From Lachnospiraceae bacterium (lineage in GTDB: Bacteria > Bacillota > Clostridia > Lachnospirales > Lachnospiraceae): a stretch of 64,000 nt of DNA. Where the stretch lies: contig JAGAIZ010000019.1 in assembly GCA_017626325.1 (NCBI GenBank), positions 1-64,000 of the forward strand, read 5' to 3'. The notes under the pieces are model-generated. The model saw only the letters and a list, made by a program, of their open reading frames with translations. It searched no databases and was not told the DNA's origin. This document shows, piece by piece, positions 17,913 to 26,521 of the stretch. Position 1 is the first letter of the stretch. The number at the start of each line of letters is the position of its first letter. The position numbers and the translations under genes are program-made.

Positions 17913-19313
17913 TTATTTCTTATGTGCGGCGTTCCGGCGCACAATCATGTACAAATCATTCTCCATGGCCATCACGTCCTTCATTGGCACAGCCTTGAAC
18001 AAGGGCTTTTTCATGACCTTCTTAATCCAGACGACAGCGTAGATACCAAGCGCCAGGAAAATACCGATACAGATTTGATAAATCAGTAACCGCGTCTCGG
18101 GATTGCCGTCTATATTGACAATCATGAAGATATTTCCGGCGATTCCCAGTACAGGAATCACAGGACCCAAAGGAACCTTGAAGGTCCTCGGCGCTTTCGC
18201 CAGCTTCTTTCTGAGAATCAGCACATTGACATTGGAAATCACATACGCCACCATCCAGAAGACACAGCCAATCAGAATCAGGAATGACAATTGATCGCTG
18301 GTGGATAGCCCTGTGGCGTTTATGACAATCATAATACCGCCGATTAGAAGTATTCCCACATAGGGCGCGCCTTTCTTATTCCGTTTCTGGAAAACTGCCG
18401 GCAGCAGATTGATTTTCGCCATTCCGGCGCATATATACGGCAGCGAACTGATAACGGAATTCACGGTACTGACTACCGCGAAGATAGACACCAGTATCAT
18501 CCAGATGCTTCCTGCCGTTCCCAGCAATGAATTGCCGTAGAAAATATGAGGCGATGTATTAACGGCAAGCTCTCCCCAGTCCGTGTAATTGTGCATGCCG
18601 AAAATCACCAGAATTTCCATGCCGCATACGATCAGGAGGCTGAGCACCATCCCGAGGGGTACGTTTCTCCTCTCGTTCTTCACGCTCTTGGAAATGGGAA
18701 TAATAAACTCACAGCCCAGGAACAGGAAGAACGCCAGACCCACCAGAGAGAAGATATCAGAAGGAGAAGACGAGAGCACAAAGGGCTGCTCGATTCTCTC
18801 TCCCGTACCGATTCCGAGGCTTCCCATAATCCCCATAACCACAAGGGAGAGAATCAGTCCGTAAGCAACAAGATTCTGTATTTTGGCAAACATGTCGATA
18901 CCGTTTAAATTGGCGATGATCAACACAACCAGCAGAATGACACAGAACACGCCGGACGGAATACTGGTGTCGAAAACCGCGTTGATGGAGTTGCCAAACA
19001 TAGCGCACTCCACGGAACCGCAGATTGTATTGCACACCAGATACCCGCCTACCATCGATACAATCGCCGCGAAGGGTCCCATACACGCCAGGGTGTACTG
19101 CGCCAGGCCTCCCGTCAGATTCGGCATCAGCGCATTTAATTCCGCCATAGACAATGCCGTACAGATATTAATCGCACAGGCAATCAGCATCGCATAGACA
19201 AATGAAGTCCCGATAGCCCCGGCGCCCTGTCCGAGAGACATCAGACAGCTTGTGGCTACAATAAGTCCCACGCCGGTCGCGATGACGCTGGGTAATCCTA
19301 ATTTCTTTTCCAT
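17913..19313 (-). CDS. APC-superfamily amino acid/amine permease
   Basis: 466 aa with 12 predicted transmembrane helices. The N-terminal GLPSVIATGVGLIVATSCLM and the unwound helix-1 style Gly pattern identify the amino acid-polyamine-organocation family. ATG at 19313 is chosen over the in-frame ATGs just upstream because GGAGGAG sits 7-8 nt before it. It lies 50 bp after the P-II gene and 50 bp before the OCD-family gene. It probably imports the substrate of the oxidase system. A P-II protein next to an APC carrier, rather than next to an ammonium channel, suggests the carrier itself may be the P-II target. Confidence 0.85.
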   Translation of the reverse strand: MEKKLGLPSVIATGVGLIVATSCLMSLGQGAGAIGTSFVYAMLIACAINICTALSMAELNALMPNLTGGLAQYTLACMGPFAAIVSMVGGYLVCNTICGSVECAMFGNSINAVFDTSIPSGVFCVILLVVLIIANLNGIDMFAKIQNLVAYGLILSLVVMGIMGSLGIGTGERIEQPFVLSSSPSDIFSLVGLAFFLFLGCEFIIPISKSVKNERRNVPLGMVLSLLIVCGMEILVIFGMHNYTDWGELAVNTSPHIFYGNSLLGTAGSIWMILVSIFAVVSTVNSVISSLPYICAGMAKINLLPAVFQKRNKKGAPYVGILLIGGIMIVINATGLSTSDQLSFLILIGCVFWMVAYVISNVNVLILRKKLAKAPRTFKVPLGPVIPVLGIAGNIFMIVNIDGNPETRLLIYQICIGIFLALGIYAVVWIKKVMKKPLFKAVPMKDVMAMENDLYMIVRRNAAHKK

Positions 19314-19363
19314 ACACATCTCCTCCATAACCTAACATGCTTTCGTAACGCTCCCTGCTGCCT

Positions 19364-19711
19364 CTATGCCAGCGCGTCCATTCCCTCTTCTCCGGTTCTG
19401 ACGCGGATAACCTGGCTAATGGGCGATACGAATATCTTGCCGTCTCCGATGTGTCCCGTATATAATTCTTTCTTAATCAGTTCGATAATTTTATCTACGA
19501 TTTCATTCTCTACGATTATCGTAATCATCTGTTTGGGCAGCAATTCCATCTCCGCGTGAAGCTCTGTCTCATATTCATAAGTACCCTTCTGCACGCCGCA
19601 GCCGATTACCTGCGTTACCGTCATGCCGCTGACTCCGGCCTTGCTCAACGCCGCTTTTAACGCCGTCAGCTTATTCATAGATGTTATAATTTCGATTCTT
19701 GCAAATTCCAT
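19364..19711 (-). CDS. P-II family signal-transduction protein
   Basis: 115 aa, normal length for the trimeric P-II fold. The N-terminus MEFARIEIITSMNKLTALK, the B-loop TGHIGDGKIFVSP and the C-terminal VIRVRTGEEG are conserved, so nucleotide binding is likely. The T-loop differs from GlnB/GlnK: the usual uridylylated-Tyr stretch YRGAEY is absent, and an acidic ETELHAEMELLPK occupies its place. It starts with ATG after GAGAGGAG. It heads an operon with an APC permease and catabolic enzymes, with no amtB or glnA nearby. Predicted to sense ATP/ADP, or possibly 2-oxoglutarate, and gate the permease or an enzyme. Confidence 0.85.
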   Translation of the reverse strand: MEFARIEIITSMNKLTALKAALSKAGVSGMTVTQVIGCGVQKGTYEYETELHAEMELLPKQMITIIVENEIVDKIIELIKKELYTGHIGDGKIFVSPISQVIRVRTGEEGMDALA

Positions 19712-19735
19712 AACCGTTCTCCTCTCTTAACATAA

Positions 19736-19770
19736 GAAAAACGCCTGAGCAGCTTCATGCCGTCAGACGT
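19736..19770 (-). terminator. Intrinsic terminator between the AraC gene and the P-II operon
   Basis: On the minus strand CGTCTGA (19769-19763) pairs with TCAGGCG (19748-19742, one G-U pair), followed by TTTTTC. It lies 118 bp after the AraC-type gene and 30 bp before the P-II ATG, so it either ends the oxidase operon or attenuates read-through into P-II. Confidence 0.7.
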
Positions 19771-19887
19771 CTTTGCCTTGTGCCTTATTTATTTATACAT
19801 CACTTTACACTTTGTATCAGAATAAAAATTGTATAAATCAGAACCCCATTGTCATTACCGAATCCTGATATCGATACTTCTGTATCC

Positions 19888-20727
19888 TCAGCTTCTGTTC
19901 TCGTTCTCTATGACCCTGTCCACATATTCTTCCTTCTTCCGGTAATCCAGATATTTCTTAGGCGTCATCCCCGCATACCGTTTGAAATCCCTGATAAACT
20001 GCGCCTGATCATAATACCCCAGCGCCACAGCGGCATCCGTCATCTTATCCGGCGCGCCGTAGTTGAGAAATTCCAGCGCCCACTGGAATTGTATGATCTT
20101 ACAGAAAGTCTTCGGCGAAAAGCCAAGCTCCTCCACAAACACCTTATTAATATACCGCTCGCTGTAGCCTGTCAGCTCCTGAAGCTGCGATACCTTGATT
20201 TTACCGTCCGACTGGTATACGAGCCGCTTCACCTCCAGGACAAGCTCCTGCTTGCCAAAAGGCTTCTCCTGCCTGCGTACCGCCTTCGTATACTGCTGCA
20301 GGAAAATACGGATTCTCTGATAGAAATCATATTCCTCTGCCATAACGTCATACAGATGCGTATCTTCCAGTACTTCAGCCAAAGGCAGCTTCCGGTTCAC
20401 CAAATCCTTCTGCCGTATATTCAGACCCGCGGGCTGATACCCCGGCATAAACCGCACGCCGAACACATCGCTTGCGCTTTCCCACAGATGCTTCTCATAG
20501 GTCAGCACGCTGCCGCACACGAAGCTCTCTATCCTGCCGTCGGGCCGATATTCAAACAGCATATCCACGCAGCCGTCCGGCACGACTCCAATCTCTTTCC
20601 TGTCATGCAGCGCGAAACGATAGAAATGGGATATCCCCTGCTGCAGAAAGACTTCCTGATAAAAAGCATCTGTTTCCAGTACAAAATACGGTTGTGTAGG
20701 CTTTAATTTATCTTTTTTCCATTGCAT
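19888..20727 (-). CDS. AraC-family transcriptional regulator
   Basis: 279 aa. The N-terminal effector-like part has GVVPDGCVDMLFEY (DUF6597-type sensor). The C-terminal double HTH spans about residues 175-270, with LQELTGYSERYINKVFVEELG and the second-helix motif KMTDAAVALGYYDQAQFIRDFKRYAGMTPKKY, split by a typical linker. It is encoded directly after the oxidase genes, and its own terminator separates it from the P-II operon. It is the obvious candidate activator for both units. The ribosome binding site (GAGAT) is weak, so expression may depend on coupling with the upstream gene (21-bp gap). Confidence 0.88.
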   Translation of the reverse strand: MQWKKDKLKPTQPYFVLETDAFYQEVFLQQGISHFYRFALHDRKEIGVVPDGCVDMLFEYRPDGRIESFVCGSVLTYEKHLWESASDVFGVRFMPGYQPAGLNIRQKDLVNRKLPLAEVLEDTHLYDVMAEEYDFYQRIRIFLQQYTKAVRRQEKPFGKQELVLEVKRLVYQSDGKIKVSQLQELTGYSERYINKVFVEELGFSPKTFCKIIQFQWALEFLNYGAPDKMTDAAVALGYYDQAQFIRDFKRYAGMTPKKYLDYRKKEEYVDRVIENENRS

Positions 20728-20748
20728 ACGCTATCTCATTGATTCCCT

Positions 20749-21876
20749 CTATATTTTAGCCCTAAATCTGTCATAGCGCAAGTCGCTTAAATCCACGTGA
20801 GTCGTACCGTCCACAATCAGCTCCGCAAGCTGGCTTGCCGCGCCCGGCGCGATGCCGAAACCGTGTCCGGTGAATCCACAGGCAAGCACCAGACCGGGAA
20901 CCTCTTCCACATTGCCCAGAACCGGAACGCCGTCCACTACCTTATCCATCCAGCCCGCCCAGGTGCGCACAATCTTCGCGTCTGAGAGAATAGGGAAATA
21001 TTTCATAATGCCGCGGCAGATACAAGGCGCTGTCAGGGAGTTGGTTACGGGCGTTCCATTGTCCTTCGTAAAGCCTTCCAGACCGGAAGAGCCGCCGAAC
21101 ACGAAGGAGCCGTGTTTCGTCTGATGTCCGTAGAAATCCGCTTCCGCCGTACCTAACATCTGGTCGAACATATGAGGCTCCGCCTCTGTCACCAGCGCTT
21201 CCAGCATCGCCGCCTGCATAGGAATATCAATTCCCACACTGGCCGCAATCTTCCTGCTGTCAAGACCTGCTGCCAGTACCACTGTTTCTCCCTCGTATAC
21301 GGTATTCTCCGTAATGACCTGCCGAAGCTTTCCCTTGATTTTCTTTAACCCTGTCACTTTCTCTCCGGTAATAAAATGAACGCCCAGCCTGCGCGCCATT
21401 TTATAATACCCAAGGGTAGTGGTAAGCGGATTCGCGTGCCCATCCGTAGGACACCAGCTTGCGCCAATGACCTCCTGAGACAGATAAGGATTAATCGCCC
21501 TTACCTCGTCACCATCTATCATCCGCACATCCAGGCCTACCGCCACGGCACGGTCCGTCAATCCCTGCAGAATCTGCAGATGCTTCTCTGTCTTGCCAAG
21601 ACGCAGATTGCCGTCCTGATGATATTCACAGTCCACTTCCAATTCCTCGGAAAGCGTAGGCCAATAATGCTGTATGCCATACATGACAAGGGGCAGCTCT
21701 CTGGGATCGCGTCCCGACTGGCGCACGCCACCTCCGTTTCGTGAGGAGCCGCCGTTGCCGATATGGTCGCTTCCTTCCAGCACAATGACAGACGTCCCCT
21801 TTTTCGCCAGGTAATAAGCAGTTGCACAGCCGATGATACCGCCGCCGATAATAACAACTTCCGCACAGTTACTCAT
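20749..21876 (-). CDS. DAO-family FAD-dependent amine/amino-acid oxidoreductase (oxidase beta-type subunit)
   Basis: 375 aa. The N-terminal dinucleotide fold EVVIIGGGIIGCATAYYLAKKG (residues 5-26) binds FAD. RNGGGVRQSGRDPRE and the C-terminal LACGFTGHGFGIAPGAASQL are typical of the DadA/glycine-oxidase/SoxB family. ATG at 21876 has GGAGGA upstream; the longer in-frame start lacks support. It is the catalytic subunit of a sarcosine-oxidase or octopine/D-hydroxyproline-dehydrogenase-like complex encoded with the next three genes. The substrate would be a secondary amine or D-amino acid; which one is not visible. It ends 21 bp before the AraC gene. Confidence 0.82.
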   Translation of the reverse strand: MSNCAEVVIIGGGIIGCATAYYLAKKGTSVIVLEGSDHIGNGGSSRNGGGVRQSGRDPRELPLVMYGIQHYWPTLSEELEVDCEYHQDGNLRLGKTEKHLQILQGLTDRAVAVGLDVRMIDGDEVRAINPYLSQEVIGASWCPTDGHANPLTTTLGYYKMARRLGVHFITGEKVTGLKKIKGKLRQVITENTVYEGETVVLAAGLDSRKIAASVGIDIPMQAAMLEALVTEAEPHMFDQMLGTAEADFYGHQTKHGSFVFGGSSGLEGFTKDNGTPVTNSLTAPCICRGIMKYFPILSDAKIVRTWAGWMDKVVDGVPVLGNVEEVPGLVLACGFTGHGFGIAPGAASQLAELIVDGTTHVDLSDLRYDRFRAKI

Positions 21877-21877
21877 C

Positions 21878-22207
21878 TCATTCGTCCTCCTTTCCTTCAT
21901 TTGCCAGAACATGCATCTCGATGGGACGCATAGGCACTCTGGAGGTGGCAGGCTCCAACTGTGCCGGGGAAATATTAAGCTCCCGCGCTACGATTCCTTT
22001 AACCAGCTTCGCGCAGGTCTGCCCCTGGCACAGTCCCATGCCGGTTCTTAAATACCTGCGGATTTCCGTCAGGGTAAACATACCGTCGTGCACCGCTTTT
22101 CTGATTTCTCCCTTGGTAATCTCTTCACATCTGCAAATAATCATATCGTCGTCCGGCGCCGGAACAAAGGCTCCGATATCCCTCGACCTGTCATTGATCT
22201 GATTCAT
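21878..22207 (-). CDS. BFD-like [2Fe-2S]-binding subunit
   Basis: 109 aa. Four Cys ligands are arranged as ICRCEE (CxC) and GLCQGQTCAKL (CxxxxC), the bacterioferritin-associated-ferredoxin fold that occurs inside or beside the alpha subunits of amine oxidases. AGGAGG lies 14 nt upstream of ATG. Its stop is nearly contiguous with the downstream DAO-family ATG (1-bp gap), so the subunits are probably made in equal amounts. It is predicted to pass electrons between the two flavin subunits. Confidence 0.82.
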   Translation of the reverse strand: MNQINDRSRDIGAFVPAPDDDMIICRCEEITKGEIRKAVHDGMFTLTEIRRYLRTGMGLCQGQTCAKLVKGIVARELNISPAQLEPATSRVPMRPIEMHVLANEGKEDE

Positions 22208-22237
22208 CTTAATACACTCCCTCCTGATATCCCTGCA

Positions 22238-23815
22238 TTAACCTTTCTTATAGAATCTGGCCCGCATCGCATACTCTGCAGGCACCTTCATGGTAAGCAA
22301 ATTCGTCTTATCAAAAGCAGGAATGCTCTTAACACCGATAATCTGTGCTTCACACACCCTGCTGCCGTCTCTTCCCAGCGCGTCTCCCTTCTCTCCCACC
22401 ACCGGAAGCGGCAGAAATTCATAGGGAATGGTTATACTCGCGTAGCCTTCCTCGTAGGTCTCATCCACCAGGAAAATCGCCTGACCGGAACAGGACGCCA
22501 CGCACATGCCGCAGCCTACGCACTCAGAGCCTTCTTCTACCGCCGGAAGCGCCGTGATATTGCTGCCGATACGGATACAGTGTTTCGGGCAGGCATCCTG
22601 ACAGGGGTTACAGGGAATATTCTGCGTGCACTCCATCACCGGATGAATGCCTTTGGCATGTGTCACACCGGGAAACCTCTCAATCTCTTCATCCGCTACG
22701 AAACCATGCTTTAACAGATTCTTCGACACCGGAATGCCTTCGTCTGTAGTCTCGATATCTTTGCCTCTGTTCTTCGGTGCAAACATGCCTTGCCGAAGCC
22801 CGTCTAAGGCCTGGTCCAAATCAGCCAGATTCCTGTCCATCTCCTCTTTGTCCATGTAACCCAGATACTCTGCCGCCGCAATACCTGCCATTCTGCCCTC
22901 AATCATGGCAGAACTTGCTTCCTCGATACCGGACACATCGCCCGCCACAAACACACCGGCCAAAGACGTGCGCCCATACTCGTCACAGACAGGAACCTGA
23001 CCGCCCCGCTTCGGATTATCCTCCATTTCGCAGCCCGCCATCTTAAGAAGCTGGGACATGGGCGACAACCCAACCGCCAGACAGATCGTATCCACATCAA
23101 AATGCTTCTCCGTACCCGGTATGAACCGGAAATGACTGTCCACCTCCGCAATCGTGACTCCCGTCACGCATTCCTCGCCCTCCGCTTTCACAATTGTATG
23201 AGATAAATAAAAAGGCACGCCCGTTCTCGCCACCTTGGCCGCATGGACGCCGTAGCCTCCCACCTTCGGCGCGGCATCTACCAGCGCCACTACCTCACAG
23301 CCGCACTGTAATAGCTGGAAGCTGACCACGAGGCCCACATTGCCGGAGCCTAACATCAGCACCTTATTGCCCGGCTTCACACCATGCAGGTTCATCATCG
23401 TCTGCGCCGCACCCGCGCCGATCACGCCGGGCAGCGTCCAGCCCTCGAAGGTCACCATATTTTCCGACGCGCCGGTAGCGATTATCACTGCGTCGCCTTT
23501 ATAATGATGCACCGCTTCTCCGATACGCACAACCACTTCTTTATCCTGATACAGACCAATCACTGTGGCATTCAGCACCACTTCCACGCCTGCCTCGTCC
23601 GCCTCCTTCAGTAACTGCTCGCCGATGACGAAGCCTCTGATTTTCGCCTTATGCTCCTTAGAGCCGAAGAATTTATGTATCTGCTTAAAAAGCTGCCCGC
23701 CCGGCTTCTCATTCTCATCAAACACCACGGTCTTAAGTCCTCTTTTCGCCGCCTCTACGGCTGCCGAAAGGCCGGAAGGACCTGCGCCGACTATAATCAA
23801 ATCATAACGTTTCAT
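22238..23815 (-). CDS. FAD/NAD-binding oxidoreductase with C-terminal 4Fe-4S domain (oxidase alpha-type subunit)
   Basis: 525 aa. It has two Rossmann folds: LIIVGAGPSGLSAAVEAAKRG at residues 5-25 for FAD, and VLMLGSGNVGLVVSFQLLQCG near 145-165 for NAD(P). GVFVAGDVSG follows, then a ferredoxin-like tail with CTQNIPCNPCQDACPKHC and CVGCGMCVASC (about 400-460), enough for one or two [4Fe-4S] clusters. SoxA/HcnB/OoxA-type alpha subunits usually carry only a BFD [2Fe-2S] domain. Here that domain is a separate gene and a dicluster-type tail is added, as expected in anaerobes using a ferredoxin or other low-potential acceptor. It is cotranscribed with its partners. Confidence 0.83.
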   Translation of the reverse strand: MKRYDLIIVGAGPSGLSAAVEAAKRGLKTVVFDENEKPGGQLFKQIHKFFGSKEHKAKIRGFVIGEQLLKEADEAGVEVVLNATVIGLYQDKEVVVRIGEAVHHYKGDAVIIATGASENMVTFEGWTLPGVIGAGAAQTMMNLHGVKPGNKVLMLGSGNVGLVVSFQLLQCGCEVVALVDAAPKVGGYGVHAAKVARTGVPFYLSHTIVKAEGEECVTGVTIAEVDSHFRFIPGTEKHFDVDTICLAVGLSPMSQLLKMAGCEMEDNPKRGGQVPVCDEYGRTSLAGVFVAGDVSGIEEASSAMIEGRMAGIAAAEYLGYMDKEEMDRNLADLDQALDGLRQGMFAPKNRGKDIETTDEGIPVSKNLLKHGFVADEEIERFPGVTHAKGIHPVMECTQNIPCNPCQDACPKHCIRIGSNITALPAVEEGSECVGCGMCVASCSGQAIFLVDETYEEGYASITIPYEFLPLPVVGEKGDALGRDGSRVCEAQIIGVKSIPAFDKTNLLTMKVPAEYAMRARFYKKG

Positions 23816-23880
23816 GTTAATACCCTTGCCTTTCTGTCAACTTCAAACTTAAATACGCACACAAATGTCCATTTCTGTTC

Positions 23881-24207
23881 TTACTGCTCTTCAAACGGCT
23901 TCCCGCTTACGCCGTACTGCGTCTGTACTTTCATACCCTCCTTAAGCGGCGTAACACAGGTACGGATATTAGGCTTGCCGTCCACCACCATAACACAATC
24001 CGTACATCTGCCAATAGCACAGAAAATGCCCCGGGGCTTATGCTCCTTCTTCGTATAACGGTGAACCATCAGTCCCGCCGCTTTAAGCGCCGCCGCAATC
24101 GGCTCGCCCTCGTACCCTTCCACCTGCCTGTCATTATAAGTAAAGGTTACCTTTCTTCCCTTCTCCGGCACTCCCAATATCGGATGCTCCGCAATCCTGT
24201 TTTCCAT
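23881..24207 (-). CDS. Small [2Fe-2S] plant-type ferredoxin subunit (SoxA/HcnA-like)
   Basis: 108 aa. FTYNDRQVEGYEGEPIAAAL is the typical Fer2_4 N-terminal strand set. The cluster loop is GIFCAIGRCTDCVMVVDGKP with the last ligand in IRTCVTP (Cx4Cx2C...C). ATG at 24207 has AAAGG 9 nt upstream; a start at 24216 would abut the ribosome binding site. It is the first gene of the oxidase operon, behind a leader that can form a long hairpin. Equivalent small subunits occur in hydrogen cyanide synthase, octopine oxidase and D-hydroxyproline dehydrogenase. Confidence 0.83.
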   Translation of the reverse strand: MENRIAEHPILGVPEKGRKVTFTYNDRQVEGYEGEPIAAALKAAGLMVHRYTKKEHKPRGIFCAIGRCTDCVMVVDGKPNIRTCVTPLKEGMKVQTQYGVSGKPFEEQ

Positions 24208-24279
24208 ATCCCTCATCCTTTCCCGATAGATTCTTATTCCCGCCAATAGAAAACTTTCTATTAGAATCCTGAAACGACA

Positions 24280-24321
24280 GAAGGTACCTGTCCCGACGTC
24301 CTTGTCGGTGCAGATACCTTC
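24280..24321 (-). promoter_or_regulatory. Long leader hairpin ahead of the oxidase operon
   Basis: Arms GAAGGTA/TACCTTC, then CTG/CAG and CCGAC/GTCGG, form an imperfect 15-bp stem 70 bp upstream of the first ATG. No T run follows. It could be a leader regulatory structure, an mRNA stabiliser or a DNA-binding dyad. No known riboswitch class was recognised. Confidence 0.45.
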
Positions 24322-24431
24322 CTTCTTATGCCGCGGCCCTGCGTCTTTCACCCAAAGCGCTGCAACGTTGTTATTGCTATCTTATCACAAATAACCGTAT
24401 TAAATTGTAAAAATCGGAACACCCTGCCAGA

Positions 24432-26363
24432 TTATGCTTCCTCCGGAATCCATACTCTCATCTGATTCAGCCCCCGGTTGCCCCAGGTATAATAAGGCAC
24501 TAACGTTACCCTGCACGCTTCCTCCGCCGGCGCGTCGAAGCTGTAAAGCTCGTCGCTTACGGTCTCACGATAACCCTCCGCATACAACTCCTGTATGCCG
24601 CACAGCTTATCAGGCAGATATTCGCTGACCGTAATCTCACCATCTTTTTTCAGGCTTACGGATAAAATATCATTTTCATTATCAACACCTTCGATGCAGT
24701 AGATCAGCGGACCTCTCTGAATCGCCACCCTGCCTGTATTGGCAGATACCTTATTGCTTGTATACACTCTTCTGACAGATAAATCAAGCTCTACCGTCAC
24801 TACGTCCTTCGCACTGTAATTGCCGTGAAGATATGCGTAGCCGTCCTTTATCTCACATCTTACCTCTCTGCCGTTTAAGGTAATCTTCGTATTCCGGCTC
24901 CATGCCGGAATGCGGATGGCCAGCGGTACATACATCGTCTCCTGCTCCGGTGCGAAATGATACCTGATTTTATTGTCATAAGGATATGCCGTCTCCAACG
25001 TAACCTTGCCGCCGAAGCTGTCGCTTAAATCCAGCGTTCCCCCTACAAACAGGTTAGAGAACAACGCGCCCGGAATCACATGCCACGCGTATTCCGCAAT
25101 AGAAGACAACAGTCTCGCCACATTAGGCGGACAGCAGGCGCAGGCAAACCACTTCGGTCTCACCGGAAGAGCGTGCTTATGAGTCTGCGCTTCCCCGGAA
25201 ATGCCCGGCAGTACCTCCAGCGGATTCACATAGAAGAACTTCGTTCCATCAAGCTGCATTCCCGCCAGTACGCAGTTGTACAGCGCCCGCTCCATTACGT
25301 CCGCATATTTGCCCTTTCTCTCCAGATACAGCATCTTATTGGAAAAGAAAATCAGACCGATAGCGGCGCAGGTCTCCGCATAAGCAGTATCGTTCGGCAG
25401 ATGATAATCCTTCGTAAAGGCTTCCCCTTCATAGGCGGAGCCGATAGCGCCCGTCACATACATCCTGCGCTGGGTAATATTATTCCAAAGCGTCCTGCAT
25501 ACTTCCGTCAGAGTCGTATCGCCCGTCTCCATCGCGGCATCCGCCATACCGGTGTAGAGATATACGGCTCTCACCGCATGTCCCACGGCCTTATCCTGTT
25601 CTCTCACAGGGGCGCCGTTCTGCGCATATTCCTTATCCCCGGGATCCGCACCCCATACCGTCCAGTTCCGCTTCTCCTTTTCCTTCACAAAGTATTCACT
25701 GTCCACTCCGCGCATATTGATAAAATGCATCGCAAGCTCTTTGTACCGCTCTTCCTTCGTACAGCGGAAAAGCCGCATCAGCGCAAGCTCAATCTCAGGA
25801 TGACCCGGATAGCCCTCTGCGCCCTCCTCGATAAAATGCTTATAGATATGGTCCGCCATACCGCACATGATTTCCAGCAGCCTGGACTTGCCTGTACACT
25901 CCGCATAAGCAACCGCCGCCTCAATCATATGTCCGGCGCAGTACAGCTCATGGGCTTCCTGCAGATTCGTCCACCGCTTGTCAGGCTCCTTCACCGTGAA
26001 ATACGTATTCAGATAACCATCCTTCTGCTGTGCCTCTCCAATCAGTTCAATAATGTCGTCGCACCGCTTCTCCAGTTCCGCATCCGGATTCTGCGCCAGC
26101 GAATAAGCCGCACCCTCCAGCCACTTGGCTACATCACTGTCCTGAAATACCATACCGTAGAATTCTCCGTCGCAGGCTCCGGTCTTAATCTTCTTCGCCG
26201 CCATACGGAAATTCTCAATGCAATGACTCTTCTCCGCGCCCTCGATCTGATCATTCAATGCCTTTTCCTGATAAGGAAGCACCACATCTTTGACCAGCTT
26301 CTCATAACGGTTAAAAAAGCCAACTCCTACTTCAAATTTTCTCACTAGTTTTAAATCGCCCAT
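24432..26363 (-). CDS. GH127 beta-L-arabinofuranosidase
   Basis: Glycoside hydrolase family 127 (HypBA1-like), which releases beta-L-arabinofuranose, for example from hydroxyproline-linked arabinans. 643 aa from ATG 26363 (GGAGG 8 nt upstream; the ATG two codons earlier is too close to it). The alpha/alpha barrel carries EIELALMRLF, the family cysteine cluster ACACCPPNVARLL (nucleophile Cys plus zinc ligand Cys) and AYAETCAAIGL with the further Glu/Cys zinc ligands. A C-terminal beta-sandwich follows. No signal peptide is visible, so it acts on imported oligosaccharide. An AraC regulator is encoded directly upstream; no cognate transporter is in the window. Confidence 0.9.
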   Translation of the reverse strand: MGDLKLVRKFEVGVGFFNRYEKLVKDVVLPYQEKALNDQIEGAEKSHCIENFRMAAKKIKTGACDGEFYGMVFQDSDVAKWLEGAAYSLAQNPDAELEKRCDDIIELIGEAQQKDGYLNTYFTVKEPDKRWTNLQEAHELYCAGHMIEAAVAYAECTGKSRLLEIMCGMADHIYKHFIEEGAEGYPGHPEIELALMRLFRCTKEERYKELAMHFINMRGVDSEYFVKEKEKRNWTVWGADPGDKEYAQNGAPVREQDKAVGHAVRAVYLYTGMADAAMETGDTTLTEVCRTLWNNITQRRMYVTGAIGSAYEGEAFTKDYHLPNDTAYAETCAAIGLIFFSNKMLYLERKGKYADVMERALYNCVLAGMQLDGTKFFYVNPLEVLPGISGEAQTHKHALPVRPKWFACACCPPNVARLLSSIAEYAWHVIPGALFSNLFVGGTLDLSDSFGGKVTLETAYPYDNKIRYHFAPEQETMYVPLAIRIPAWSRNTKITLNGREVRCEIKDGYAYLHGNYSAKDVVTVELDLSVRRVYTSNKVSANTGRVAIQRGPLIYCIEGVDNENDILSVSLKKDGEITVSEYLPDKLCGIQELYAEGYRETVSDELYSFDAPAEEACRVTLVPYYTWGNRGLNQMRVWIPEEA

Positions 26364-26521
26364 CTGCATACCCTCCGTTTGTCCATACTGACCGCGCCGG
26401 ATCGTCTGAAATCTCCTTACAGAGCTTCTTCCCCGCAGTCTCTATATTATGTATTATAATCTTATGTAATCTCTCACAAAATGGAAAATTTTCTTAATTA
26501 TTTGTATTATTTTCCGATTTG

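Noticed and set aside
19849..20706. 285-codon plus-strand frame opposite the AraC gene
   Set aside because: Antisense of a clear AraC-family gene; Leu/Arg/His-rich and without recognised motifs.
25080..26348. 422-codon plus-strand frame opposite the GH127 gene
   Set aside because: Antisense shadow of a high-confidence gene; no recognisable domain and no upstream start signals.
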